Source of the DNA: Nocardia transvalensis | GTDB taxonomy: Bacteria > Actinomycetota > Actinomycetes > Mycobacteriales > Mycobacteriaceae | Length of the DNA: 64,000 nucleotides | NCBI RefSeq assembly: GCF_015477765.1 | Contig: NZ_JADLQQ010000007.1 | Location: 248,001 to 312,000, forward strand | Direction: 5' to 3' | Part shown: positions 40,156 through 50,608 of the stretch, piece after piece | Position numbering within the stretch: position 1 is the stretch's first letter | Layout: each line of letters opens with the position of its first letter | The notes under the pieces: model-generated | Database searches by the model: none | The model's input: the letters and a program-made list of their open reading frames with translations, nothing else | Told to the model about the DNA's origin: nothing | Position numbers and translations under genes: made by a program

Positions 40156-40662
40156 ATGGTGACTTCGAAGGCCGACGCGGTCGACGCCATCGCGGCGCAG
40201 TGGCGGCGGGAACGACCGGATCTGGAGCTGGAGGCGATGGCGATCATCGGGCGGCTGGCCCGGCTGCACCTGCTGGCGTCGCGGGCGATCGAGGCGGTCT
40301 TCGCCGAGTACGGCCTGCAACGCGGCGAATTCGATGTCCTTGCGGCGCTCCGTCGTACGGGCGAACCGTTCGAACTGAACCCCTCGGCACTCGCCGACAC
40401 CCTGATGCTGTCGCGCGCGGGGATGACCGGCCGCCTGGATCGCCTGGAGACCGCGGGCCTGGTGCGCCGCACCGCCGACGCCGAGGACCGGCGCGCGGTG
40501 CGCGTCGCGTTGACCCCGGCCGGTCGTGAGCTGGTCGATGCGGTCGTCACCGAGCACACCGAGAACGAAACCCGGCTGCTGTCGGTGCTGCCGGCCGAGG
40601 ACCGCCGCCATCTCGACCGCGTCCTGCGCACGCTGCTGGCGAGCCTGGAAACCGGGCAGTGA
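40156..40662 (+). CDS. MarR-family transcriptional regulator
   Basis: A 168-residue winged-helix regulator: L-Q-R-G-E-F-D-V-L-A-A-L-R-R, then A-D-T-L-M-L-S-R-A-G-M-T-G-R-L-D-R-L as recognition helix region and the wing with D-R-R-A-V-R-V-A-L-T. Likely autoregulated and repressing the divergent cupin gene via the 40098-40130 dyads, with release by a phenolic or oxidant ligand as in other MarR systems. The ATG lies 7 nt after TAGAAT, which fits a leaderless mRNA. Convergent with the ATP-grasp gene. Confidence 0.9.
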   Translation: MVTSKADAVDAIAAQWRRERPDLELEAMAIIGRLARLHLLASRAIEAVFAEYGLQRGEFDVLAALRRTGEPFELNPSALADTLMLSRAGMTGRLDRLETAGLVRRTADAEDRRAVRVALTPAGRELVDAVVTEHTENETRLLSVLPAEDRRHLDRVLRTLLASLETGQ

Positions 40663-40674
40663 TCCGGGGCGGCG

Positions 40675-41637
40675 TCAGAACCCCGGCACCGTGGCATCGG
40701 CGGTGACCAGAAAGTTCGCCAGACTCTCGAAGATCGGCAACCCGGTCTTGATCTCCAGATAGGCGAACTGCCCCTGCGGGTTGACTTCCAGGAACCAGTA
40801 CTCACCATCGGCGCCGAGCCGGATGTCGAGCACGCCGAACGCCAGCCCGAGCGCGCCCATCAGCGTCGCCAGCGACTTGCTCACCGCGGCGGGCAGCCGC
40901 GCGGGAGCGAACTCGACCGAGGTGTCCAGCCGCGAATCCACCCGTCCCACACCGGATTGCGAGTCGATGCGCACCGCCCACTCGACCCCGTCGATCCACA
41001 CCACCCGCAGATCGCAGTCGGCCTCGATGTAGTCCTGGAAGGTGGTCGGCGCCGAGCGGATGGTCTCCAGTCGCCCGAGGTCGGCGGGCGTGACCAGGCG
41101 CGTTTCGGAGAAGGTGGCCCGCCCGGTGCCGGTGCGCTTGTACACCACCGCGCCGGGCCGGGATCCGACGAAGGAGCGGGCCTCGTCGGGATCGTTGGTG
41201 ATCAGGGTCTCGGGAACGGCGAAACCGGAGCGCCGCGCCGTCTCCAATTGCACGATCTTGCGGCAGGCCGTGCGATCGGCGCCGGGGTCGTTGACCCACA
41301 GCGCCGGAATCGACCACAGCAGACCCTGCAGGAACCCGTCGCATTCGGCCTGCCGGTATTCGTCGTCGGCGCGCCGCACCCCGCCCGGCACCCGGCACTG
41401 ATGCGGGCGCCGCCACCACACCGCGGTGACGTCGTCGAGGCCGAGCACATGCGACAGCGACCGCGCGGTGCCGTCGCGGTCGAGCCGGAAACTGCCGCTC
41501 TCGCGCGGAAACTCGCGCATATCCAGCCGAATCGGGATGAGCCCGTGGTGTTTTCGCAGGGTCGCGGTCATCGCGTCGGCGTGCACGTCGTCCGGCTCGG
41601 TGACGATCAGCACCGAACCCGCCGCGCCGGTGTCCAT
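40675..41637 (-). CDS. ATP-grasp ribosomal-peptide maturase (TgmB/MvdC-like)
   Basis: A 320-residue ATP-grasp protein. The N-terminal pre-ATP-grasp part has L-D-M-R-E-F-P and V-W-W-R-R-P (residues 73-78), which I associate with the TgmB/MvdC group. Next come W-V-N-D-P, V-P-E-T-L-I-T-N-D-P, V-V-Y-K (nucleotide Lys167), and the Mg-binding acids D271, E284 and N286 in L-E-V-N-P-Q-G-Q. These enzymes form ester or amide crosslinks between side chains of a precursor peptide (graspetides). It lies 12 bp downstream of a small acidic-tailed protein gene on the same strand, a good precursor candidate. No methyltransferase (TgmC) is adjacent. Confidence 0.75.
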   Translation of the reverse strand: MDTGAAGSVLIVTEPDDVHADAMTATLRKHHGLIPIRLDMREFPRESGSFRLDRDGTARSLSHVLGLDDVTAVWWRRPHQCRVPGGVRRADDEYRQAECDGFLQGLLWSIPALWVNDPGADRTACRKIVQLETARRSGFAVPETLITNDPDEARSFVGSRPGAVVYKRTGTGRATFSETRLVTPADLGRLETIRSAPTTFQDYIEADCDLRVVWIDGVEWAVRIDSQSGVGRVDSRLDTSVEFAPARLPAAVSKSLATLMGALGLAFGVLDIRLGADGEYWFLEVNPQGQFAYLEIKTGLPIFESLANFLVTADATVPGF

Positions 41638-41649
41638 CCGAGAGATTCC

Positions 41650-42114
41650 TCAGTCCAGGCTGTCGCAGGCGGTGCCGTCGTCGCTGCGCGCGTCGGTGCG
41701 GGTCTGGCAATAGGTGAAGGTGGCGCCGCCGACCCCGCGTGTGGTGGCCAACTGCAGTCCGCGGGCCCACTTCTCGGTCAGGCGCGCGAGCATGTCGTCG
41801 CCACGTGCGGGAGAGTGCTCGCGGGGCACGGTCATCGGGCGCTCGGTGAGCTCGATGCGCACCCGGCGGGTGAAATCCGCGGTGGTGCCGGGGCGAATGC
41901 GCACCCGGACGGGTTTTTCGCCGGAATCGGCCGGTGTGCGGTCGGCTCGCTCGACGGCGAGGATATCGGCTCTGTCGAAGGTCCAGATGCCGTCACTGAC
42001 GCGGACTCTGAGCGATTGCTCCGACTCCGTCACGAGGTAGCCGGACAGCGGCGGTACGGAGGTGTCCTCCGGATGCGAATCCCGACGCGGGGATAACCGA
42101 ACGGCGTCGATCAT
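41650..42114 (-). CDS. Candidate graspetide precursor / ATP-grasp partner protein
   Basis: A 154-residue protein that I do not recognise as a named family. Residues 20-95 look like a small folded beta-rich domain (S-G-Y-L-V-T-E-S, V-R-V-S-D-G-I-W-T-F, R-R-V-R-I-E-L). The last 20 residues are rich in Thr, Ser and Asp with two Cys (T-R-T-D-A-R-S-D-D-G-T-A-C-D-S-L-D). Such Thr/Ser with Asp/Glu tails are what graspetide ligases crosslink. ATG 42114 with GGAG 8 nt upstream fits better than an upstream GTG. It is followed after 12 bp by the TgmB-like gene. Known TgmA precursors are shorter, so it could instead be an accessory protein. Confidence 0.5.
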   Translation of the reverse strand: MIDAVRLSPRRDSHPEDTSVPPLSGYLVTESEQSLRVRVSDGIWTFDRADILAVERADRTPADSGEKPVRVRIRPGTTADFTRRVRIELTERPMTVPREHSPARGDDMLARLTEKWARGLQLATTRGVGGATFTYCQTRTDARSDDGTACDSLD

Positions 42115-42289
42115 GGGCTGGTCTCCGATCTGCTCGCGGTTTGCCACGGAAGCCGAGCGTGATCTGGATCATATCCCGCCGCGTCCGCCGATCGGTTCGC
42201 AACGAAAGATTTCACGTGCATGTGCAGACGTGCACGACGTGTGTGTAAAGGCCTATCGCCGAAAGATTTTCGGTTGACCGCTCAACCGG

Positions 42290-42706
42290 TCACAGCCCGA
42301 GCAGATCGGGCGATTCGGCCAATTCGCGGAATCGGTCGATCGGATTCGGGACGAGTTTGCGCGCGGTCAGGTCCAGCAATCCGAGCACCACGGTGAACTC
42401 GGCGGATACGGTCCCGTCGAGCTTGACGACCTGCTGGCGCATCCGGAAGATCTTGCCCTCGGCCCAGAGGAATTCGGCGGTGACGGTCACCTCGTCGCCG
42501 ATGTGCAGTTCGCGCAGGTATTTCACCGTCGATTCCAGCACGATCGGTCCGACACCGGCGGCCTGCATCTTTTCCGGGATCAGGCCCGCTGCGCGCATGA
42601 TCTCCCACCGCGCGTGCTCGGCGTACTGGTGGTACACGGCCTGGTTGAGATGGCCGTTGACATCGAGTTCGTAGCCGCGGACGGTGACGGGCACAGCGAA
42701 GGTCAT
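42290..42706 (-). CDS. Acyl-CoA thioesterase (4HBT hotdog fold)
   Basis: A 138-residue hotdog-fold thioesterase: Y-E-L-D-V-N-G-H-L-N-Q-A-V-Y-H-Q-Y (residues 12-28) carries the catalytic Asp of the 4-hydroxybenzoyl-CoA thioesterase group, in the D-x-x-G-H-x-N context. It hydrolyses an acyl-CoA to free acid and CoA. Downstream (42272-42287) GGTTGA-CCGC-TCAACC could form a short hairpin at the 3' end. ATG 42706. Not obviously in an operon. Confidence 0.85.
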   Translation of the reverse strand: MTFAVPVTVRGYELDVNGHLNQAVYHQYAEHARWEIMRAAGLIPEKMQAAGVGPIVLESTVKYLRELHIGDEVTVTAEFLWAEGKIFRMRQQVVKLDGTVSAEFTVVLGLLDLTARKLVPNPIDRFRELAESPDLLGL

Positions 42707-42772
42707 AACTGGGCAAACCTCCGGCCACTAGGGACTATTTCCGGTACGTGCGTGTTCTGGATCACGGAGCCG

Positions 42773-43306
42773 TTACCGCGCGTGCTGCAGCGCTTGTTCG
42801 AGGTCGGCGATCTCCGCGCGCAACCACTCCTTGTCGGCCTTACGGGTGGCCGCCGCCAGCGTCAACATGCCCCGGCGGAACCGATCGGTCATCTCGGCGG
42901 CCCGCAGCGGCCGACCCTGATCATAAAAGTAACTGGCGGGCTGCTCGTAGAAGTCGAGGCGCCGCCGCAGCACCGCGAGCTGATCCGCCGGATCGGGCAG
43001 GTGGCCCAGGAAGGCGAGCAGGATCAGGAAGTTGTTGCGGTCGGTGATCTCCACCGGCGCGGGATCGCGCAGCCGGCGCAGCAGTTCGGCGCGCCCCTCC
43101 TCGGTGAGTGAGAGCATCTGCCGCCCGGTCTGCGGATCGTGCTGTTTGGTCAGCAACCCGGCCGCTCGCATCCGGTTCAGCGCCGGATACAGCGCGCCGT
43201 CGCTGACCGGGCGAATGTGGCCGGACAGGCCGGAGATGCGTTGGCGCAGCTCGTAGGCGTGCATGGGCTGCTCGAACAGGAAGCCCAGGATGCTCAGCTC
43301 CAGCAT
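42773..43306 (-). CDS. PadR-family transcriptional regulator
   Basis: A 177-residue PadR protein: L-S-I-L-G-F-L at the start, Y-E-L-R-Q-R-I, the wing P-V-S-D-G-A-L-Y-P-A-L-N-R-M (residues 33-46) and a C-terminal helical dimerisation domain with P-L-R-A-A-E. Divergent from an alpha/beta hydrolase gene, with a long palindrome in the 77-bp space. It probably represses that gene and itself. Confidence 0.9.
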   Translation of the reverse strand: MLELSILGFLFEQPMHAYELRQRISGLSGHIRPVSDGALYPALNRMRAAGLLTKQHDPQTGRQMLSLTEEGRAELLRRLRDPAPVEITDRNNFLILLAFLGHLPDPADQLAVLRRRLDFYEQPASYFYDQGRPLRAAEMTDRFRRGMLTLAAATRKADKEWLRAEIADLEQALQHAR

Positions 43307-43335
43307 GTCGCTACCCTACCCTCTAATCGACCTAT

Positions 43336-43375
43336 CTCTAATCGAGTTGTCTCTATTCGAGACACTCGATTAGAG
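43336..43375. promoter_or_regulatory. Long palindromic operator between padR and the hydrolase gene
   Basis: Left arm CTCTAATCGAG (43336-43346) and right arm CTCGATTAGAG (43365-43375) are perfect reverse complements. Inside them TGTCTC (43348-43353) pairs with GAGACA (43359-43364). A further half-site, CTCTAATCGA, lies at 43321. The right arm includes the -10-like TAGAGT of the hydrolase gene. Confidence 0.8.
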
Positions 43376-43383
43376 TTTCCGAC

Positions 43384-44160
43384 ATGACCGATCACCTGAC
43401 CACCCCCGACGGAATTCGCCTCGCCTATGTCGACTCCGGCGGTCCCGGGCGCCCGCTGCTGGCCCTGCACGGCACGTTCGGCCGTGGCCGCTGCTGGATG
43501 CCGCTGGCGCAGCGGCTCGGCCGCCGCATCATCGCTCCGGATCAGCGCGGGCACGGCCGATCCGACAAACCCGGCGACTATTCACGGGAGGGATTCGTAG
43601 CCGACGCCGTGGCGGTGATCGAGAAACTCGGCCTCGGTCCGGTCACGATCGTGGGGCATTCCCTCGGGGCGATCAACGCCTATCAGATCGCCGCGCGGCG
43701 CCCCGATCTGGTGGAAGCCTTTGTCGCCATCGACTTCCCGGTGTCGGCCGGCGAGTTCGCCGACCCGTGGCTGGCCGAATTGCCCACGCGCTTCGACAGT
43801 CTCACCGAGATGCACGACGCGCTGGGGCGGCTGGTGTCGATGGGCGTGCCGTTCCATTTCCTGGAAAGCGCCGTCGAAGACGAGGACGGTTGGTATTTCC
43901 CCTGGGACGCCGACGATATGCGCGCGGTCAAACGCGGCGTGATCGGCGACTGGTGGGACGACTGGACCGGCAGCGCGCAGCCCGCCCTGGTGCTGCTGGG
44001 CGGCGACAGCGCCGTGGTCCCGCCCGACCACGCCCGGGAGATGGTGGCCCGGCGCCCGAATACCGAACTGGCGGTGGTCGAGGGTGCGGGCCATGACGTG
44101 TACCTCAGCCATGTGGACGAGGTGGCCGCGATCGTCGGCCGTTTCCTGGCCGAGCGGTAG
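43384..44160 (+). CDS. Alpha/beta hydrolase
   Basis: A 258-residue alpha/beta-fold hydrolase: oxyanion motif L-H-G-T-F, D-Q-R-G-H-G-R-S-D-K-P, nucleophile Ser in G-H-S-L-G, an acid in L-G-G-D-S and the His in G-A-G-H-D-V. Esterase, epoxide hydrolase or haloalkane dehalogenase-like; substrate unknown. Probably induced through the PadR operator. ATG 43384 lies 7 nt after TAGAGT, consistent with a leaderless transcript. Confidence 0.85.
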   Translation: MTDHLTTPDGIRLAYVDSGGPGRPLLALHGTFGRGRCWMPLAQRLGRRIIAPDQRGHGRSDKPGDYSREGFVADAVAVIEKLGLGPVTIVGHSLGAINAYQIAARRPDLVEAFVAIDFPVSAGEFADPWLAELPTRFDSLTEMHDALGRLVSMGVPFHFLESAVEDEDGWYFPWDADDMRAVKRGVIGDWWDDWTGSAQPALVLLGGDSAVVPPDHAREMVARRPNTELAVVEGAGHDVYLSHVDEVAAIVGRFLAER

Positions 44161-44229
44161 CGGCATTGCCCTTCGGAATCAACGCCTTTCGCGGTACCGT
44201 CGGATCGGCCGGACGGGTGGAGGTGGGCC

Positions 44230-45735
44230 ATGCACGCACTGAGCCGTGCGGATTTCCTGCGGCTGGTGGGGGCGGGAGCGGTCGGTGCGATCACCGGTGG
44301 TGCGGCCGCCTCGGCCGCCCGCGCGGACGCCGAAGCGCCGATCACGGTGCTGCACGGGGCCACCGTGATCGACGGCACCGATGCGCCGCCGCGGCCCGAT
44401 ACGACGGTCGTGCTGGCCGGGGACCGGATCCTCGCCGTGGGCCGGTATCCGGATATCGCTGTGCCACAAGCGATCCGCACTGTCGATCTGACGGGCAAGT
44501 ACATCGTGCCGGGCCTGTGGGATATGCACACGCATGCGGCGCCGATGGAAGCGATCGTGCCGCCGCTGCACGTGGTGCACGGTGTCACCGGCATCCGAGA
44601 GATGTGGGGGTTCCCGCAGACGCACGATCTGCGCCGGCGGATCGAACAAGGGCAGGCATTCGGCCCCCGCATGGTGGTGGCCAGCAACATCGTCGACGGG
44701 CCGCCCGGTATCTGGCCGGGCTCGGAGGTGGTGACCGGCGAGGCGCAGGCCCGCGACGCGGTGCGACGCGCCCGGCGCGACGGGGCGGATTTCGTCAAGG
44801 TCTACTCGCTACTGACTCGGGAGACCTTCACGGCCATCGCCGACGAGTCGCATCGGGTGGGCATCCGCTTCGCGGGACACGTGCCCTACCGGATCCCGGC
44901 GGGAGAGGCCGTGGTGGCCGGGCAATACACCCTCGAGCATATGTACGGGTTGTTGCTGTCCACCTCGGCGCGGGCGGGAGAGCTGTACGCCCAGATCGAG
45001 AACATGTCCCCGGAAGCGGTCGATCCCGACGGGTTCTATGCGAACAGGGCCCAGCTCGAGCGGGTGGCGGCCGAGACGCACAGCCCGGAAGCCGTTGCGG
45101 ACCTTGGGGATCGAATGATCCGACATGGCAGCTGGCTGTCACCGACGCTGGTGGTGCTGCGGAGTCTGGAGTCGGGTGAGTTCCCCGGCGATCGAGACGA
45201 CGAGCGGTTGCGGTATATGCCTGCGTCCGTGCAGAGCTGGTGGCGGGACACGGTACGGCAGACCGATGCGCGGCCCGAGGAGGTGAAGGCCGCGCTGCGC
45301 TACAACCATCGGGCGACCATGGACCTGCTCGGCGCGCTGCACGCCGCCGGGGTCGGCATCGTGGCGGGCACCGACACGGGCGTGCCCTACGTCTTTCCCG
45401 GCTCGGCCTTGCATGAGGAGTTGGAACTGCTTGTGCGGGCAGGGCTTTCGCCACTGCGGGCTCTGCAGGCAGCAACGCGTGACGCCGCGCGCTGCCTGGG
45501 CATAGAACATCTCACCGGAACGGTCGAGCCGGGCAAGTTCGCCGATCTCGTTGTCCTGGACGCCGATCCGCTGGCGTCCATCACCAACACCAGCCGAATC
45601 CACGCGGTGCTGGCACGGGGACGCTACCTCGGCCCGGACGATCGCGCCCGGATCTTCGCCGAGGTGGAATCGGCCGCGCGCGCTGAAGACGAGGCGCCAC
45701 CGGAGGATCTGCTGCCGATCCACTGTTGCGGATGA
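44230..45735 (+). CDS. Secreted amidohydrolase-family protein (imidazolonepropionase/prolidase-like)
   Basis: A 501-residue amidohydrolase: D-M-H-T-H-A (metal-binding H-x-H), F-V-K-V-Y (Lys ligand), F-A-G-H-V-P, L-E-H-M and A-G-T-D-T-G (Asp) are all readable, as in the imidazolonepropionase/Xaa-Pro-dipeptidase-like amidohydrolases. The N-terminus (S-R-A-D-F-L-R-L-V-G-A-G-A) has the shape of a twin-arginine signal, but with Ala-Asp where the second Arg would be. GGAGGTGGGCC leads directly to ATG 44230. Probably exported; substrate unknown. Confidence 0.8.
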   Translation: MHALSRADFLRLVGAGAVGAITGGAAASAARADAEAPITVLHGATVIDGTDAPPRPDTTVVLAGDRILAVGRYPDIAVPQAIRTVDLTGKYIVPGLWDMHTHAAPMEAIVPPLHVVHGVTGIREMWGFPQTHDLRRRIEQGQAFGPRMVVASNIVDGPPGIWPGSEVVTGEAQARDAVRRARRDGADFVKVYSLLTRETFTAIADESHRVGIRFAGHVPYRIPAGEAVVAGQYTLEHMYGLLLSTSARAGELYAQIENMSPEAVDPDGFYANRAQLERVAAETHSPEAVADLGDRMIRHGSWLSPTLVVLRSLESGEFPGDRDDERLRYMPASVQSWWRDTVRQTDARPEEVKAALRYNHRATMDLLGALHAAGVGIVAGTDTGVPYVFPGSALHEELELLVRAGLSPLRALQAATRDAARCLGIEHLTGTVEPGKFADLVVLDADPLASITNTSRIHAVLARGRYLGPDDRARIFAEVESAARAEDEAPPEDLLPIHCCG

Positions 45736-45780
45736 ATGCGAATGCCTGCGGTTATCCATTCGCCGAGGCTCGTCCGGATC

Positions 45781-45800
45781 TACCGTAGTACTACACGGTA
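45781..45800. promoter_or_regulatory. Palindrome upstream of the LysB-like gene
   Basis: TACCGT (45781-45786) and ACGGTA (45795-45800) flank an inner GTAGTACTAC palindrome, 11 bp before the start codon region of the next gene. A candidate operator; no regulator is adjacent. Confidence 0.4.
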
Positions 45801-45811
45801 GGGAGAGATCG

Positions 45812-46612
45812 ATGATCGACATCATCACATTCCGAGGCACTGGAGAGGTGCGAAATCCCGATGGGACCGCCTCGGGCATGCTGCAGGCGGTGACCGGGCT
45901 GCTGGATCCTCGATATTTCAGTTGGTACGAGCCGGACTGGCCCGCCTCGATCGGACCGGTTCCCGAGCTGTGGGGTCCCTCGCTGAACACCTCCGTGCGG
46001 ATCGGCACGGCCGCAGGGGTGGCGGCGATCCGGAACTCGCCGAATGTCTGCGGGCTGCTGAGTAATTCGTTGGGTGGGGTCGTCGTCGGCCGCATTCTCG
46101 AGGGGGTGCAAACGGGAGAGTTCACCAACACCGACGGCAGTCCGCTCGAAATCGCCTTCGCGGTGAATATCGGCAATCCGGTGCGCCGGGCCGGGGACTC
46201 GGTGAAAAACCTGTGCCCGCCGGAGACCTTCGGGCTGCACGGTCAGCACGGGCCGTGGCCGGAGCGGGTTGCCGTGCGCGAATACGCCAATCCTGGGGAC
46301 ATCATCACCGCGTCTCCGGCGGATTCCCCTTTGCGCATCATCGACGTGGGAATTTCGCCGTTCGCGTTCGTGGAGGGCGCCCGCGTGGGAAATGTCGGGC
46401 CGCTGATCTTCCAGGAGTTGCTGCGCTGGCTGTTGCGCGACCCGGTGGCGAATCTGCAACGGTATGCGGAGACCGTGGACGGTGTCGCCGGATACCTGAA
46501 GCCGCCGCCGGATGGTGAGCATGTGCTGTATGCGTTCCACAACCTGCCCGGAGAGACCGTGACGTGGACGACCCATGCGGCGCAGTACATCAACGACACT
46601 TTCGGTGGCTGA
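45812..46612 (+). CDS. LysB-like serine hydrolase (cutinase/PE-PPE superfamily)
   Basis: A 266-residue alpha/beta hydrolase whose layout matches mycobacteriophage lysin B: T-F-R-G-T-G-E at the first strand, an elbow C-G-L-L-S-N-S-L-G-G-V-V-V-G-R-I-L with nucleophile S86 (LysB has G-Y-S-Q-G), V-N-I-G-N-P-V-R and V-R-E-Y-A-N-P-G-D. LysB cleaves the mycolate-arabinogalactan ester of the cell envelope. No signal peptide and no phage genes around it. GGGAGAG lies upstream of ATG 45812. It may be a domesticated lysin or part of a mobile remnant; the replacement of Gly by Ser before the nucleophile is unusual. Confidence 0.6.
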   Translation: MIDIITFRGTGEVRNPDGTASGMLQAVTGLLDPRYFSWYEPDWPASIGPVPELWGPSLNTSVRIGTAAGVAAIRNSPNVCGLLSNSLGGVVVGRILEGVQTGEFTNTDGSPLEIAFAVNIGNPVRRAGDSVKNLCPPETFGLHGQHGPWPERVAVREYANPGDIITASPADSPLRIIDVGISPFAFVEGARVGNVGPLIFQELLRWLLRDPVANLQRYAETVDGVAGYLKPPPDGEHVLYAFHNLPGETVTWTTHAAQYINDTFGG

Positions 46613-46651
46613 TCGGACATCAGCGGCACCTTCGGTGGCCGGCCGTATAGG

Positions 46652-47218
46652 TCAGTGTTTGCGCCGCACCGAGGCTTCCACCAGATCCAGGACGGCTTCG
46701 AGGTTCTCGTTGGCGTGGCCGGAGGCGATGCGGGCGATGAGGCCGTCCAGCACGAGGTCGAGATAGCCCAGCAGCACATCGGTGGGCACGTCGTCGCGCA
46801 GCGCGCCCGCGGCCTTGCGGCGTTCCAGACGGGCCAGCGTGGCGGCGGTGAGTTCGGCGGAGCGCTGGGTCCAGCTGGCGGCGAACTCCGGGTCGGTGCG
46901 CAGGCGTCTGGCGATCTCGAGCCGGGTGCCCAGCCAGTTGTACTGCTCCGGATTGGCGAGCATTTCGCGCATCACCTGCACGATGCCCTGATTGGCCGCC
47001 ACCTCGGCCATGCGCCCGGCATCCTCCTGGGCCAGCGCGAGAAACAGCGCATCCTTGTCGCGGAAGTGGTGGAAGATCGCACCCCGGGACAGCCCGATGG
47101 CCTCCTCCAGGCGACGCACGGTCGCGCCCTCGTAGCCGTATTCGGCGAAGCAGCGCCGCGCCCCGTCCAGAATCTGGCTGCGCCGGGCGGCGAGATGGTC
47201 GTCACTGACCTTGGGCAT
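46652..47218 (-). CDS. acnR: TetR-family regulator of aconitase (AcnR, Rv1474c-like)
   Basis: A 188-residue TetR regulator: I-L-D-G-A-R-R-C-F-A-E-Y-G-Y-E-G-A-T-V-R-R-L-E-E-A-I-G-L-S-R-G-A-I-F-H-H-F in the N-terminal DNA-binding domain (residues about 15-52), then an all-helical effector domain. Its position downstream of acn on the same strand is that of Rv1474c and of corynebacterial acnR, which represses acn. It likely responds to citrate or a related signal and represses the acn promoter near 50430. Confidence 0.9.
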   Translation of the reverse strand: MPKVSDDHLAARRSQILDGARRCFAEYGYEGATVRRLEEAIGLSRGAIFHHFRDKDALFLALAQEDAGRMAEVAANQGIVQVMREMLANPEQYNWLGTRLEIARRLRTDPEFAASWTQRSAELTAATLARLERRKAAGALRDDVPTDVLLGYLDLVLDGLIARIASGHANENLEAVLDLVEASVRRKH

Positions 47219-47243
47219 GGGCTCCTCCAGCGGGATACACGGA

Positions 47244-47274
47244 CCCCCGCGTCAGCGCTGCGCCGACGCGGGGG
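47244..47274. terminator. Hairpin between acn and acnR
   Basis: CCCCCGCGTC (47244-47253) pairs with GACGCGGGGG (47265-47274), a 10-bp GC stem with an 11-nt loop, 26 bp before the acnR start on the minus strand. It could attenuate readthrough from acn into acnR. The remainder of the 264-bp gap has short inverted repeats, for example GTCTCGCGTT with AACGCGAGAC, and no gene. Confidence 0.55.
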
Positions 47275-47482
47275 CTCTCACGTTACGAGTGGGGTGGGGC
47301 CAACCTGCTGCCGTGTTCGCAAGTTTCGCACTCTCGCAACCCCGTCGGGAGCGAGTCTTACGAGCGACGTTCGCGCCCGTCTCGCGTTGGCGTGCCCGAA
47401 GCGCACGCGCCGTAGGCGCGAGTCTCGGGCGCGCGAACGCGAGACTTCGAGGGCGCGAACCCGCCGCCGGAGGCGGCAAATC

Positions 47483-50311
<2,829 letters not shown>

Positions 50312-50415
50312 ACGTTCAGCTCCACTCGTCGGTGAGGGTGATCGTCGGCGGGGCTGTGCCGACGACCCGGTCGAGGGCGCAGGCTGGGCTGTGCGCCTCG
50401 TACTTCCAACCCTAA

Positions 50416-50431
50416 CAGTACGCTTGTCCTA
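50416..50431. promoter_or_regulatory. Candidate AcnR operator upstream of acn
   Basis: CAGTAC-GCTT-GTCCTA resembles the corynebacterial AcnR motif as I recall it (CAGNAC-N4-GTACTG), with two mismatches in the right half. It lies about 105 bp upstream of the acn start. A separate GTACTG occurs at about 50488. The 297-bp acn/Rv1476-like gap contains no gene I can support. Confidence 0.35.
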
Positions 50432-50608
50432 TGAAACGCGCGGGGCACGTCCAGCGAGGCGTCCCGGCATCCATCATGCCCCGGTCGCGTACTGTGCACT
50501 CGGGGCCCGGCGGAGTGCTCAATTTCGGCGTGCCGCCACCCTGCTGATCGCCTGAACTGTGTTGGATGCTCGTCGCCCGCTGGGCGGCTCGACAAGACCG
50601 GATGGAAG

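Noticed and set aside
45812..46612. Prophage remnant around the LysB-like gene
   Set aside because: No terminase, portal, tail, holin or integrase gene is nearby; the neighbours are ordinary chromosomal genes.
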